Positions 11,917 to 21,057 of a DNA stretch of 22,500 bases are shown here, piece by piece. The stretch spans positions 9,132,541 to 9,155,040 of the forward strand of contig CM022668.1 in assembly GCA_012295275.1 (NCBI GenBank). Direction: 5' to 3'. This DNA is from Chrysomallon squamiferum. Its lineage: Eukaryota > Mollusca > Gastropoda > Neomphalida > Peltospiridae. The notes under the pieces were generated by a model. That model saw only the letters and a list, made by a program, of their open reading frames with translations. It was not told the origin of the DNA and ran no database searches. Position 1 is the stretch's first letter; every line of letters begins with the position of its first letter. Position numbers and translations under genes: made by a program.

Positions 11917-12834
11917 TATTTAAATAATGATTTTCATGGTTGTTTGTTGTTTGATATTATCTAGAGCCAGGTCAATAACTTCATACATATTCAGCCGTTT
12001 ATAAATGTATTTATGAAAGAAAAAAAAACACCCCATAAAACTACGACTTCAAAGTTACAGCCTTTAGTATTAACAGTAAACAACTAAAATCTTGAACTTT
12101 CAAAATGTAACTAGGTCACCTGTGTACACATGCTTAGAAAGATAAATAAATATATGAATAAATGAAAAAAAAAAAAAAACACTAATAAATAAATGAAAAA
12201 TAAAGAAAACGATAATTAAATGAATTAAATAAATAAAATCTAATAAAGTAAATATAAACATAATAATAATGATAACAAACCAAATAAAAAAATAAAAAAC
12301 ATAAATAAAGAATTATTAATGAATAACCTGAGAGCATCCCACCAATTGATGTTCATTTTACAAAAACAACAAATAAAATCAACAACTGTGAACTGCAAAA
12401 TTATATAAAAATATATTTTAAAACTATTTGTATGCAACTATTTATAGGCCGATCTCAATACAAATCATATTAATTTAATTATTCCAACTATAACAAAAAA
12501 AAAACAAATACAATAATCTGCCAGAATTTAAAACTATATATTTAAATCTTTGGCATTCTAGAACAAAGGTAAAAAATAATTTTGTAACAAATTAAAAATC
12601 ACTCTACCTCCAACGTTACATCTTCTAGCAATTTCCCACAACACGAGACCAAACGAATACACATCGGCTCTCTTGAACGATTCAAAATGATTCATATTGA
12701 TTGATTCGTCGATCACTTCTGGAGCCATGTATCGCTTGGTGCCAACTCGGTTGTTGGGTGCTATGTCAACCGAGTCGGTTTTGGAGTCATGGCGTACTGC
12801 CAGGCCTGTGAAGATAAATAAAAAATATATCAGT

Positions 12835-12876
<42 letters not shown>

Positions 12877-12924
12877 GTTTGTGCCCTGAGAGAAAAAGAG
12901 TCAGTGTATGTGTGTGTGTGTGTG

Positions 12925-12977
<53 letters not shown>

Positions 12978-14734
12978 GAGTGAGAAAGAGAGAGGGGGGA
13001 AGGAGAGATTACCAGGATCAGCAATATGAACAGTAAAATACACTGATCCAAACCAGCAATACATTTTGCAGTATTCATTTACCAAAATCAATAATAAATT
13101 GCATAATATTCATTAACCAAAATCAGCACAAATTTCATTCACACTAGATGATTTGAGCCACATTCATTCAGTGAAATCAGCAATAGTTTTAGTAATATTC
13201 ATTCACCCTAATCAGCATGTATTTTATACAACTTACCTAGATCAGCAATACAACAAGTGATGTTGGCTTTCACTAGAATGTTTTTACTCTTAAGGTCTCT
13301 GTGAGCTATGGCTGGTTTACCTGAAAGTAAAAAAAAGATTTATTTATATTTTGTAGTCTTCAGTCTGCAATCCTTGCCCTTTTTGTGTGTTTTTCAATTT
13401 GCTACTTTTATCATAAAAAAAAAAAAAACCACTAAAATTTTCAGATACAAATAATATGTATCTGTTTATGCATAGAAAATAAACACCACATAATTATTGC
13501 AAATTATCTTATTCTTTATTTCTTTTTTAGGGAAATCAATACAAACCTTGCTGTCCCAAGATTTCCATATGCAAATGAGCCAGGCCACTGACAGCTGACA
13601 AAGCAAGACGGATCATTATGCTTGGAGAAACTGGCTGACGGTTGAGGTAGTCGAACAGTGAACCGTTTTCATGGTTGTCAGTTATCAACCATAGCTGTGT
13701 CCATGTTCCATTATCTGAAAAGAACGAAAATGATTTTTTTTTTTTTTTAATTTTAATTTTTAAAGTTTGCTAATTGTGTAAATGTGCCTTGTGATCTTCT
13801 TAGCTCGAGCTGGATGCCAGGTTATGCCATTTTTATTATTTTGATCTTTGGTCGAATAAACAAAACAATTAAAAACGTATCTCTGCTAAAATAAACTGTG
13901 CAATTTAAAACTTATCTCTTAAAATAAACAGCACAATTTAAAACTTATCTTTAGTAAAATAAACAGCACAATTTAAAACTTATCTTTAGTAAAATAAACA
14001 GCAAAATTTAAAACTTATCTTCAGTAAAATAAACAGCACAATTTAAAACCTATCTTTGGTAAAACAAACAGCACAATTTAAAACTTCTCTCTGTTTATTT
14101 TAACAGCACAATTTAAAACCTATCTTTGGTAAAACAAACAGCACAACTTAAAACTTATCTCTGTTAAAACAAACAGCACAACTTAAAACTTATCTCTGTT
14201 AAAATAAACTGCACAATTTAAAATTTATTTCTGTTAAAATAAACAGAACAGTATAAAAACTTCACTGAAGCAAACACCAAGTTCTGAAACAGCCTATGAC
14301 TAAAGCACACCTTTGTTATCTGCGGCTATGAAACCCAGCACATTCTCGTGTCTCAACATAACCGTCTGGTAAATCTCTGCCTCCCTGAACCAGGACCTTT
14401 CTTCGCGGGATGAGAATATTTTCACAGCGACATTTTCCCCCCTCCATGTTCCCCGCCACACCTCCCCGTATCTGCCCTTGCCGATGATTTCACACAGACG
14501 AATCTGTCGAGCTATCGTTCGCTGCACAAGAATGGGCAAACCTGGAATGGAAAAAAGACAATCACAGTTTAAAAATAATAATAATTTTAAATTTTTTTTA
14601 GATATTATTTATATGTTGTTTATTATCAGACTATATATATGTGCATGCTAATAAAACATTATTTAAATAATTTAAATTGTTTATTTATTGTAATATTATT
14701 ACTGTTAATATTATTATTGTAATATTATTAGTTG

Positions 14735-14765
<31 letters not shown>

Positions 14766-17700
14766 TATCTCCTATTTCAGTTTTTGCTGTTTGTAATAAC
14801 CATACAATGACTGAATGTAAAAAAAAACAACATAAAATGATAAACATGTATTAATCAAACAAAGCTGTTTAAATTACTTAATAATTTATTATAATATAAA
14901 ATTTTAATATCTGATTCATCATTCGGATTTGATATTGTAGGCTTGGTCAAACAAAAACAGCTATTTATAAATATTATTTAACAGTTTTTGTTGTTTATTG
15001 TAATGACATACACATTACAAAAATAATTAAATGTTAAAACCTTAACAAAAAAGCGATACTGTTTATATAATTTCAGTTTTTATTAAATCATATCAATATT
15101 ACAAAAATAAAATAAATGCTTAAATGTACCAAGAAAATAATAATTTGATAATAAATAATTGCAAAAATAATAAAATAAATTGTTAATGCTTTACCTGTTG
15201 ACTGCTATGTATTAATGTTAGACAGAGGTAAAAGCAAGCATTTGATAATAAAACTGGTTTAAAATTTAAATTCATTAAATTTTTCAGTGGAAACTTTACA
15301 CCTTTTTTAACAAGCCCAACTCAGAATCACTATAAAGGTATCAGAAATTTTTCAATTTCAAATTTTTAAATAAGAATGGGGGTTTCCATTTGTTTAAACT
15401 GATATTTTTAAAATTTAAACTCTAAATTCAGTCCTGAAAACCTACTGAAGTTGCAATTCTATTCAAAATACTACAAAATTATCAAGTTCCTGAAATTTTT
15501 TGGGACATTTTAAAAGGGAGTAAAACCCAACTGACAATAATCACAGTAACAATATTAGAAATTTCCAGATTAAACCATTTTTAAAATTTAAACTAAATCA
15601 TCCCTGACAAATCTCTAAATGTTGCTAACATACACGCACATGCAAATACACACACACACACATGTAAATTAATATGTCACTCACACAGAAAAAAACACAC
15701 ACACATCATTGCATCCACCCTATGCTTGTTTTTATTATTATTCACCTGAACCTGATCCAGAGTGAGAATCGCAAATTTCTCGAATGGTCTGATTCTGGCA
15801 GGGAACCAGTGGGTTCGTTTCCATGTTGGGTTCTGGATCAACGTGAATGTGAGGCCTGTTCCTGCGATAGTGCTGATACAGAAAGAAAATGACAAGGAAC
15901 AAAACACACACGCAGACAACTGGAATGGAAATCAGTATCATCATGTTGAGAGCACCAATATCGGAATTACTTGAGACTTGTTCTGAAATTTAAAAAATGT
16001 TATAATGTAAAAGATGCCGTTGTCATTTTATTAAAGGAATAACTATGAAAAGAAAATCGTTGAAATATTTTTCGATATAGATTATCAGTTAGACCGCCAG
16101 TAAGATAAATAATGCTCATTTTTCCCTCAGAATCCTCACAAATGTATGCACTGCACATACGAGCACATGCACACACAAACACACACACACACACACACAC
16201 ACACATCTGTACATAATATAACCACTATTTCTTATTTATATGGATGTACTTAACCAATTGCATGGAGCTGTAAAACAATAGATTTATACTTATTTTCAGT
16301 GTTTCGTTAACTAAAAAACGGGTCATTCGTTCTCATACCTTCTGTTTCTTTCTTTGGTCTGTCGATGGGTAGCAGCTGAGGAATGTACTTGGTGTTACAC
16401 ATGTCGCTGTCATTGCAGCAGTAGACGTTGATTTCACTGAGAAGATGCTGTGACACCTGGCACAGAAACGGCCGATCTGGAGGATAAAGATCTTTCTTAT
16501 CTTTGCAGCTGAAATAAACATTCAAAAACACCTATCAGTTTAGTCTTATCACTAGAATATCAACTGTTTAATATATGTAGAAAGTCATAGTCTCTTAAAA
16601 GTTTAAAATAATTAACCTAATTTTTATAAAAATTAAATATGCATTAAAACATTTCTAGTTTCAGATTGGCAGCTAACATGGTACTGTTTTGTTTATATCC
16701 AGATCCATCTACCTAATATAAAACAAGATATGTGACAGATATCTTATGCCGAACAAACATTTATATGAGTTATTTTTCAAGCAATCTGCTTAAGTTCAGA
16801 TGCCTAGAAGTAACTTCTGATTATTACATAATAACTGCTATGCATGAGATCTGAATTATGTTTATGACATGCTTACTACTAGTTATGAGTTATTTATTTT
16901 GTAAGTTTCGTTTTATTTCACCAAGTAATTTATTTCTGTCCATAACAGTATCTATAAAACACTTTTTGAGAACAAAAGTCATGTCAAAAAATCACTTACT
17001 AATAGCTATGAGTTATTTTTTCTGTAAGTTGCTTTGTGTTTTCATCTCTTTCTCTCACAACAGTTACAAGGCAGATGCCATCAGTAACACAGGTTCCATT
17101 TGTCAACACCGTTGATGTGTGTGAAGGGCACAGTGTGCATTTGCACACAAGACCTGAAAATTTAAAGTAACATCTATAAAACTGGGGTGTATACAGAGTC
17201 CATAGAGGATGCCTAAAACAGACATTTTATATCTAAAACACAAGGAATATTATTTTCTTTGAACAAGTGTTATCTAACAAAACAACTTTCAAATAAATTA
17301 AAAATCAAAATAACTGACCAGACATTTAAACCTAAATTAAGTCCATGTCAGCAATTATATGTACAACTACAAACTGGATTTGAATTTATCTATACCGGTC
17401 CTTTGCATTTCAATACACAATATGCAAGCAATATTAAGATACATTTGTATGCACTCTGATCTGAAATATATAATTTTATTACTATTTTAACCATGTTACC
17501 AGCAGATAGTATGCTTTAATCCTAAAACACTTTTATTAATGCAAAGTTTTCGTAATTTATATGAATTCATGGAATCAAATGCAAGCATTCAGATTCATTT
17601 CACCAAATCATTAATACTTATAAAAATGTTTGATAAATTTTACTCAGATGTTAAAAATGATTTTTCAATAATGAAGATATAATGAACACATCGTCAAATA

Positions 17701-18279
17701 CTGATAACACTTAGAGAATGGGACTTTTTATAACTATCCACCTTTCTCAGTTTCTCAACTTTCTGTTGACAGGTTTCTGGTAAATGTCTAAACGTCCCTA
17801 AAATTTAACAATACAGACTACTATTGTGAAGCAGTATATAAGCTAATTATGGATAAGATGAAAGAAGGCCAGAATAAAATAATGTTTTGTTAAAACAAAA
17901 GTTCACGGCCTTAACATTAACAATAATATTTACAGTTAATTATGTCGCCGCCTTTAAAATAAATTAATATTTGATCAAATATAATAATAAAAATAATGAT
18001 AATAATGATGATAATAGTAATAATAAATACAACATAAAATTCAATACTGTAAAAGAAATAAAATAATTCTGCAAATCCTGAAATATGATTATTCCTTCCC
18101 ATTCCATGTTATGTTAAGCGTGTAAATAAAGTTAGCCATTTTGGAAATTGAATTGCCCCAAAACCATAACATTGGTATAAATATTGACTTTACAGTCCTT
18201 GTGCTGTTGCTGACTGTATTCATATCTTACCACAACACTTTGTTATAAAAAGCAGAATAATAACAACAGCAAACTGCAT
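10101..18279 (-). CDS. TGFBR1/ACVR1B: TGF-beta/activin type I receptor serine/threonine kinase (ALK4/5/7, Baboon class), complete, 10 exons
   Basis: Exons in coding order: 18231-18279, 17000-17153, 16339-16508, 15746-15982, 14311-14541, 13547-13714, 13237-13320, 12608-12805, 11205-11335, 10101-10226. All introns are GT-AG, phases agree, and the sum is 1548 bp, i.e. 515 residues plus TAA, close to vertebrate ALK4/5 (about 503-505). Order seen: signal peptide (1-17), ten-cysteine three-finger ectodomain ending in a CCxxxxCN motif (about 18-115), transmembrane helix (about 138-160), GS box (about 196-204), LP motif of the FKBP12 site (205-206), and kinase with Gly loop 224-231, K244, HRDLKSKN with D345, DLG at 363-365 and APE at 392-394. 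The L45 loop (278-285, DNKDNGTW) matches the activin/TGF-beta class rather than the BMP class, so Smad2/3 signalling is inferred. Family knowledge: a type II receptor phosphorylates the GS box and the active kinase phosphorylates R-Smads at the plasma membrane. TGFBR1 and ACVR1B cannot be told apart here; protostomes usually have a single such gene. Confidence 0.96.
10225..10445. repeat. 88-99 bp tandem repeat, three copies, starting at the exon 10 acceptor
   Basis: Copies start at 10225, 10313 and 10412 with gactgaaagatt(t/g)gtt, attttattaaatttcagta. The first two continue through an A-rich spacer to gatttatttc(c/a)cgaattttaat. On the sense strand each copy carries aatctttcag|TC, so two decoy 3' splice sites precede the real one. 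Confidence 0.9.
10520..11010. repeat. Diverged irregular repeats in receptor intron 9
   Basis: The motif aggaatttNaaaNNtaaaata recurs near 10,524, 10,567, 10,629, 10,886 and 10,967 with variable spacing. It looks like an old, degraded array. Confidence 0.4.
11205..11335 (-). CDS. TGFBR1/ACVR1B: Receptor exon 9: helix G region
   Basis: It encodes [18 protein letters not shown], then [22 protein letters not shown], the highly conserved type I receptor helix G-H region. It ends in phase 0 at GAG|GTATTT, at the same protein position (after WQSxE) as I recall for the last intron of vertebrate ALK4. The reading frame stays open for 47 further codons past the donor (see findings). Confidence 0.96.
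11336..12607 (-). other. Receptor intron 8
   Basis: The longest receptor intron (1,272 bp). It holds an (AT)n run at 11,894-11,920, AAAT-rich patches at 12,140-12,310 and CA/TA patches near 11,410-11,490. I see no additional exon. Confidence 0.75.
12608..12805 (-). CDS. TGFBR1/ACVR1B: Receptor exon 8: activation segment to helix F
   Basis: It encodes [12 protein letters not shown], then [17 protein letters not shown] (activation segment and APE), then [17 protein letters not shown] (helix F) and IARRCNVGG. All match the ALK4/5 kinase closely. Acceptor cttcacag, donor GGAG|GTAGAG, phase 1. Confidence 0.97.
12838..12974. repeat. Compound microsatellite (AT)n, (GT)n, (GA)n in receptor intron 7
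   Basis: (AT)n at 12838-12873, (GT)n at 12908-12924, (GA)n at 12929-12974. On the sense strand this is a long TC tract followed by AC and AT tracts, ending about 30 bases before the exon 8 acceptor. The overlapping open frames (Ile-Tyr, Ser-Leu runs) are artefacts. Confidence 0.95.
13009..13257. repeat. ~35-bp tandem repeat in receptor intron 7 that includes the exon 7 edge
   Basis: Plus-strand units begin near 13,011, 13,046, 13,081, 13,116, 13,170 and 13,205, sharing accNNaatcagcaata and a tattcatt tail. The last element (13,235-13,257) is the real exon 7 end with its donor. The shared core on the sense strand is TATTGCTGAT. Confidence 0.65.
13237..13320 (-). CDS. TGFBR1/ACVR1B: Receptor exon 7: catalytic loop
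   Basis: An 84-bp exon encoding [17 protein letters not shown] and CCIADLG. It has catalytic Asp345, Lys347 and Asn350, and the DLG magnesium-binding aspartate 363. Donor CTAG|GTAAGT, phase 1. Copies of its last ~18 bases occur along the next intron. Confidence 0.96.
13547..13714 (-). CDS. TGFBR1/ACVR1B: Receptor exon 6: hinge and C-lobe start
   Basis: It opens [19 protein letters not shown], completing the L45 loop, then the D-E helices with [10 protein letters not shown]. The Y of the usual xDYHExGS segment is Asn here. Acceptor ttttcag, donor CAAG|GTTTGT, phase 1. Confidence 0.96.
13890..14258. repeat. Minisatellite, ~35-bp unit, about 11 copies, in receptor intron 5
   Basis: The unit is roughly aaaataaacagcacaattt followed by aaaacttatctttagt. 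Adjacent copies differ by a few bases. The copy around 14,071-14,106 has its spacer inverted (14,091-14,106). I see no clear similarity to the flanking exons. Confidence 0.92.
14311..14541 (-). CDS. TGFBR1/ACVR1B: Receptor exon 5: LP motif and kinase N-lobe
   Basis: It begins [14 protein letters not shown]. It contains the glycine loop GKGRYGEV, the ATP-binding lysine in VAVKIF (K244) and the near-invariant [12 protein letters not shown] helix C region. The donor AAAG|GTGTGC lies inside the L45 loop; the split Asp281 codon is completed by exon 6. Confidence 0.97.
14542..15745 (-). repeat. Receptor intron 4 with a diverged direct repeat
   Basis: Two segments (about 15,309-15,453 and 15,521-15,625) share the ordered blocks cccaactga/cagaat, agaaatttt/cc, tttttaaaatttaaact and a final gttgc. 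The intron also holds a TTA microsatellite (about 14,729-14,760) and a CA run near 15,645-15,662. Confidence 0.55.
15746..15982 (-). CDS. TGFBR1/ACVR1B: Receptor exon 4: stalk, transmembrane helix, juxtamembrane and GS box
   Basis: Residues 125-203 plus the first base of Gly204. A hydrophobic segment beginning [10 protein letters not shown] (about 138-160) is followed by basic YRRNR, fitting an outside-to-inside topology. The exon ends in DSHSGSGSG, where the family has TTSGSGSG: the serines of SGSGS are kept but the Thr-Thr pair is Ser-His. Donor TTCAG|GTGAA, phase 1. Confidence 0.94.
16168..16205. repeat. (CA)n microsatellite in receptor intron 3
   Basis: A dinucleotide run within the 356-bp intron between exons 3 and 4. 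Confidence 0.95.
16339..16508 (-). CDS. TGFBR1/ACVR1B: Receptor exon 3: second half of the three-finger domain
   Basis: It carries DRPFLC (family DRPFxC) and CCNDSDMCN, the diagnostic CCxxxxCN end of type I/II receptor ectodomains. With exon 2 this gives all ten conserved cysteines. The acceptor is tatttcag and the donor is GAAG|GTATGA (phase 1). Confidence 0.94.
16509..16999 (-). repeat. Receptor intron 2 with duplicated tail of exon 2
   Basis: Plus positions 16871-16908 closely match the exon 2 end and donor at 16993-17032, including a second GTAAGC donor-like site. A weaker third copy lies near 16,763-16,790. Spacing is about 110-125 bp. Confidence 0.7.
17000..17153 (-). CDS. TGFBR1/ACVR1B: Receptor exon 2: first half of the ligand-binding three-finger domain
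   Basis: It opens with LVCKCTLC, followed by an N-glycosylation sequon and the [10 protein letters not shown] segment that matches the vertebrate CVTDGLC region. Acceptor ttttcag; donor TATTA|GTAAGT. The last two bases (TA) combine with C of exon 3 to give Tyr68 (phase 2). The 3' end of this exon is repeated in the following intron (see findings). Confidence 0.92.
17154..18230 (-). other. Receptor intron 1
   Basis: A 1,077-bp phase 1 intron, the third longest in the gene. It holds an AAT/GAT-rich microsatellite at about 17,981-18,030 and otherwise AT-rich unique-looking sequence. The open frame at 17,259-17,459 shows no recognisable protein. Confidence 0.7.
18231..18279 (-). CDS. TGFBR1/ACVR1B: Receptor exon 1: start codon and signal peptide
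   Basis: It encodes residues 1-16 plus the first base of Gly17. The peptide [16 protein letters not shown] is a compact hydrophobic signal sequence. The donor is G|GTAAGA (phase 1), which joins the GT that opens exon 2 to give Gly17. The start was chosen because it gives a signal peptide directly before the CxCxxC opening of the ectodomain. Confidence 0.85.
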
Positions 18280-18306
18280 GTTCAGATTTGGATACCGCTT
18301 GGTAAA

Positions 18307-18342
18307 TCACAAAAACATGAATAATATCCTAAAGGCTTCCAT
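18307..18342 (-). promoter_or_regulatory. Short upstream ORF before the receptor start
   Basis: ATG at 18342 opens an 11-codon frame (MEAFRILFMFL, stop at 18307-18309) with an internal in-frame ATG, ending 27 nt before the receptor ATG. A start-stop ATGTAA lies at 18351-18356. It is regulatory only if the transcript begins upstream of it, which cannot be seen here. Confidence 0.3.
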
Positions 18343-18689
18343 TAGCCACGTTACATCCTAAATAGTCTTCTGTTGCCGTCAGAATATAGTTCCAAGAAGA
18401 CATAACTATATTTTTTTAAATCTAAAATGACAACTATAATTTTATGTAGCAAAATACACAATGTTTTCAGAAATAGTTAGTTATGATAATAAAAAATGAC
18501 ATTAATACTGAATAATGTGCCATTTTATGCATGTATCATTACGCCAAAAGTTATCCCAGATATTTTTATATATTCGGAATACCTAGGTCAAAGTACCGAC
18601 TTCAAACTTAGCTTGATGACCCAAGGCAGTAGGGCGGCTGCGAAATCTAGGTGGGGGTTTTGCAGCAGCATGGATAGTTTTGTCTTGCG

Positions 18690-18701
18690 TGACGTGACGT
18701 A
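18690..18701. promoter_or_regulatory. Tandem CRE/ATF-like half sites
   Basis: TGACGTGACGTA holds two overlapping TGACG cores, the half site of CREB/ATF and related bZIP factors. It sits about 410 bp upstream of the receptor ATG and 1.1 kb upstream of the PPP6C ATG. Function is inferred from motif only. Confidence 0.3.
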
Positions 18702-18763
18702 CACTGTATATTTTCTTTCTTTTATTTTTTTACGATTAAAAGACATTCGTATTTGGAAGATAA

Positions 18764-18800
18764 AACAACAAGAACAACAACAACAACAACAACAACAACA

Positions 18801-18852
<52 letters not shown>
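18764..18852. repeat. Compound microsatellite (CAA)n(TAA)n(TAAA)n
   Basis: Three runs follow each other with a one-step change in unit, as in stepwise microsatellite evolution. Confidence 0.95.
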
Positions 18853-18855
<3 letters not shown>

Positions 18856-19192
18856 AATCATAATAAAATGTTTTTCATATATTCCTTATAAAATATAATT
18901 TTGCATTTAAAATGAATTAATATTTTAAATGCAATAAAAACGTCTTTTCTTCTGTAATTATGGAATCCGAAAATGATACAACTAAATTGTTGTATGACAT
19001 TTTTTTTTTTTTTTTTTAATTTTAATTGTTTTTTGTTGTTGTTTTTTAATTCAGAGAGAAAACATTTGACATAAAAGGATAACAAATCTATAACTTGTCG
19101 AATTAAATCACAGAACATTAACTGTTTGAATTGTTTCAAGACAGAGTAGATCACTGCAATAAATAATCGTTGCCTGTAATTTTGACCGCCCT

Positions 19193-19223
<31 letters not shown>

Positions 19224-19760
19224 TTAAATAAATAAATTTCCCACCCCGTTTTATTTTTTGGTTGGTCGTGTGAATTGTATATTACGATCTTGGAAATGAA
19301 TTACATATAGTAAACTTTATAAATGAAAAAATTGGGGAAAAAAATAGAAGAAAGAAAGTAGTATTTATAGATATTACTATTTTTAAATTGTTATTATTAT
19401 TACTGTTCATAGCATCTGTAATATGTTATGTAACTTCTTAGTTATTATTAATCATTTAATCATTTAATGTTTAAAAAGCAATATATTAAAGTCCTTTTTA
19501 TATTCATTGTGCGGAAAAAACTAGAGATGGCTATAAACATCTGCATTTGTAAAATTTTATCATTACAAAAACAAATCCCCCAAAACAAAAGTTCTATATA
19601 AAATAAAGCTTGACAATAATTTTATTTAAATTAATTTTTTTCTTTCCTGTTTCATTTCCACTCCCCACTCTCTCTCTGCTCATATGGTTCTAAAGAAAAA
19701 GTCTCGATTTTAATTTATTTTAAATCTTATAGTTGAGACCAGACGTTAGAGGTTGAGCCA

Positions 19761-19814
19761 ATGAAAAAGTCTGTTATACTGGTAATGTGTCAAGAAAAAA
19801 ATGAAAATGGTTGA
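19761..19814 (+). promoter_or_regulatory. Upstream ORF overlapping the PPP6C start
   Basis: ATG at 19761 opens a 17-codon frame (stop 19812-19814) in a different frame that overlaps both candidate PPP6C start codons. Its context (C at -3) is weak. It is meaningful only if the mature 5' end includes it. Confidence 0.3.
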
Positions 19815-19875
19815 TGTTGACAAGTGGATAGAAATTACCAAAGACTGCAAATATTTGCCTGAAAATGACTTGAAG
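19801..19875 (+). CDS. PPP6C: PPP6C exon 1
   Basis: It encodes [16 protein letters not shown] then KYLPENDLK, resembling the fly PpV VDKWIE and the human [10 protein letters not shown]. The donor is TTGAAG|GTTAAC, phase 0. Confidence 0.92.
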
Positions 19876-21018
19876 GTTAACATATGTAATTCTGTTAAAT
19901 ATGAATGCTCAGAAATACTTTAGGTGTGCAGTAAAACTATTTTATTTGTGGAAAGAGAATTTACTGTAAAATAGTAAATGATTTATATTTTGTGTCAAAC
20001 GAGAAGCAGATTTTCTGAGAATTAAGATTAGAAAGAAGGAAATGAATCGTTATTAAATAATAAATTATTTTTTAATTAAATGAGAGAATTTCGAAACCTC
20101 AAGTTTTATTTATCGTTTGCATTTTGTTGCGAATAATTATAATCCTTAATTACTGTTATTATTGGTCAGTTCATACATACTATTCTAAACTAAAGCATGA
20201 CTTAATTGATTGTAATTATGAATATGATTATCATTATGATTATTAGGTTACTAGAACTAAAAGGTTTCTGCTAAATTATTTGATTTTTTTGTTTGTTTTG
20301 TACTATTTCATTTAAGTTCAGAAACTTTAATTTTAGTTATAATGTGGTTTAATTTAATTGCTTTGTTGGTCATTTATATTAATTTTTATTATTAATAATA
20401 ACAGCTAATCAAGACTAGCATTATGGGTCGTAGGTCAGCTCTCCTTAGGAAGAATATCAAAGTTAAACTGATTTCATAAATTGTTTATATTCCATTATGG
20501 TATAAATATTTAGTGAATTTTGCCAAACTTTTGGGGTGTTTTTTCTTTTTTTCTTTTAAGATACTGTGTTAGCCAACCACTATTTGTTAATAATTAATGC
20601 TATCGTGTAATTCGGTAATATCATTTTTTTTCCATTTTGAACAACAGATCAATCAGTCATTTAATACATGTCAGCAACATGGATGTCACATAAATAAAAA
20701 CCATTGCTGATTGGGTTTTTTCCAATCAAATTAAAACTTTTTTTAACTGAAATAAATACATATGTGCAAACTAGGACTAATTTATTTTAGAAACTGGTAT
20801 TATTTCGAATGTGATTAATTCATGTTTTTATTTATTTCTTTATTATTTGTATGTTTATTTATTTTAGAAACTGTTTCATGGTATGTGATTTAATTTAATT
20901 TTTTAATTTTTTTTATATGCTTATTTATTTTACAAATGACATGGTATATAATTTATTTGTTTATTTATTTATTATTTTAGAAATTGTGTTACATGTTATG
21001 TGATTTAATTTTTTAAAT

Positions 21019-21057
<39 letters not shown>

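Larger units (their letters stand above)
18280..19800. promoter_or_regulatory. Divergent intergenic region between receptor and PPP6C
   Basis: The two start codons are 1,521 bp apart and point away from each other, so both promoters should lie here. It contains a tandem CRE-like TGACGTGACGTA (18,690-18,701) in a short less AT-rich patch, a compound (CAA)n(TAA)n(TAAA)n at 18,764-18,852, a poly-T near 19,000 and (GT)n at 19,197-19,223. No exon is evident. The open frame at 18,496-18,834 owes its length partly to the microsatellite. Confidence 0.5.

Noticed and set aside
12697-13091. Open frames with Ile-Tyr, Arg-Glu and Ser-Leu repeats
   Set aside because: They are driven by AT, GT and GA microsatellites. 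One end overlaps receptor exon 8 on the opposite strand.
13890-14258. Intron 5 minisatellite as a fifth exon-edge-derived array
   Set aside because: Its unit shows only trivial similarity to the flanking exon ends, so I left it out of that group.
15674-15974. Plus-strand and alternate minus-strand frames over receptor exon 4
   Set aside because: They are shadows of the true exon; only the frame with the transmembrane helix and GS box joins neighbouring exons in phase.
18496-18834. A 112-codon frame with poly-Gln and poly-Ile end
   Set aside because: Its 3' part is the (CAA)n(TAA)n microsatellite and the rest shows no known domain; it lies in the presumed promoter region.
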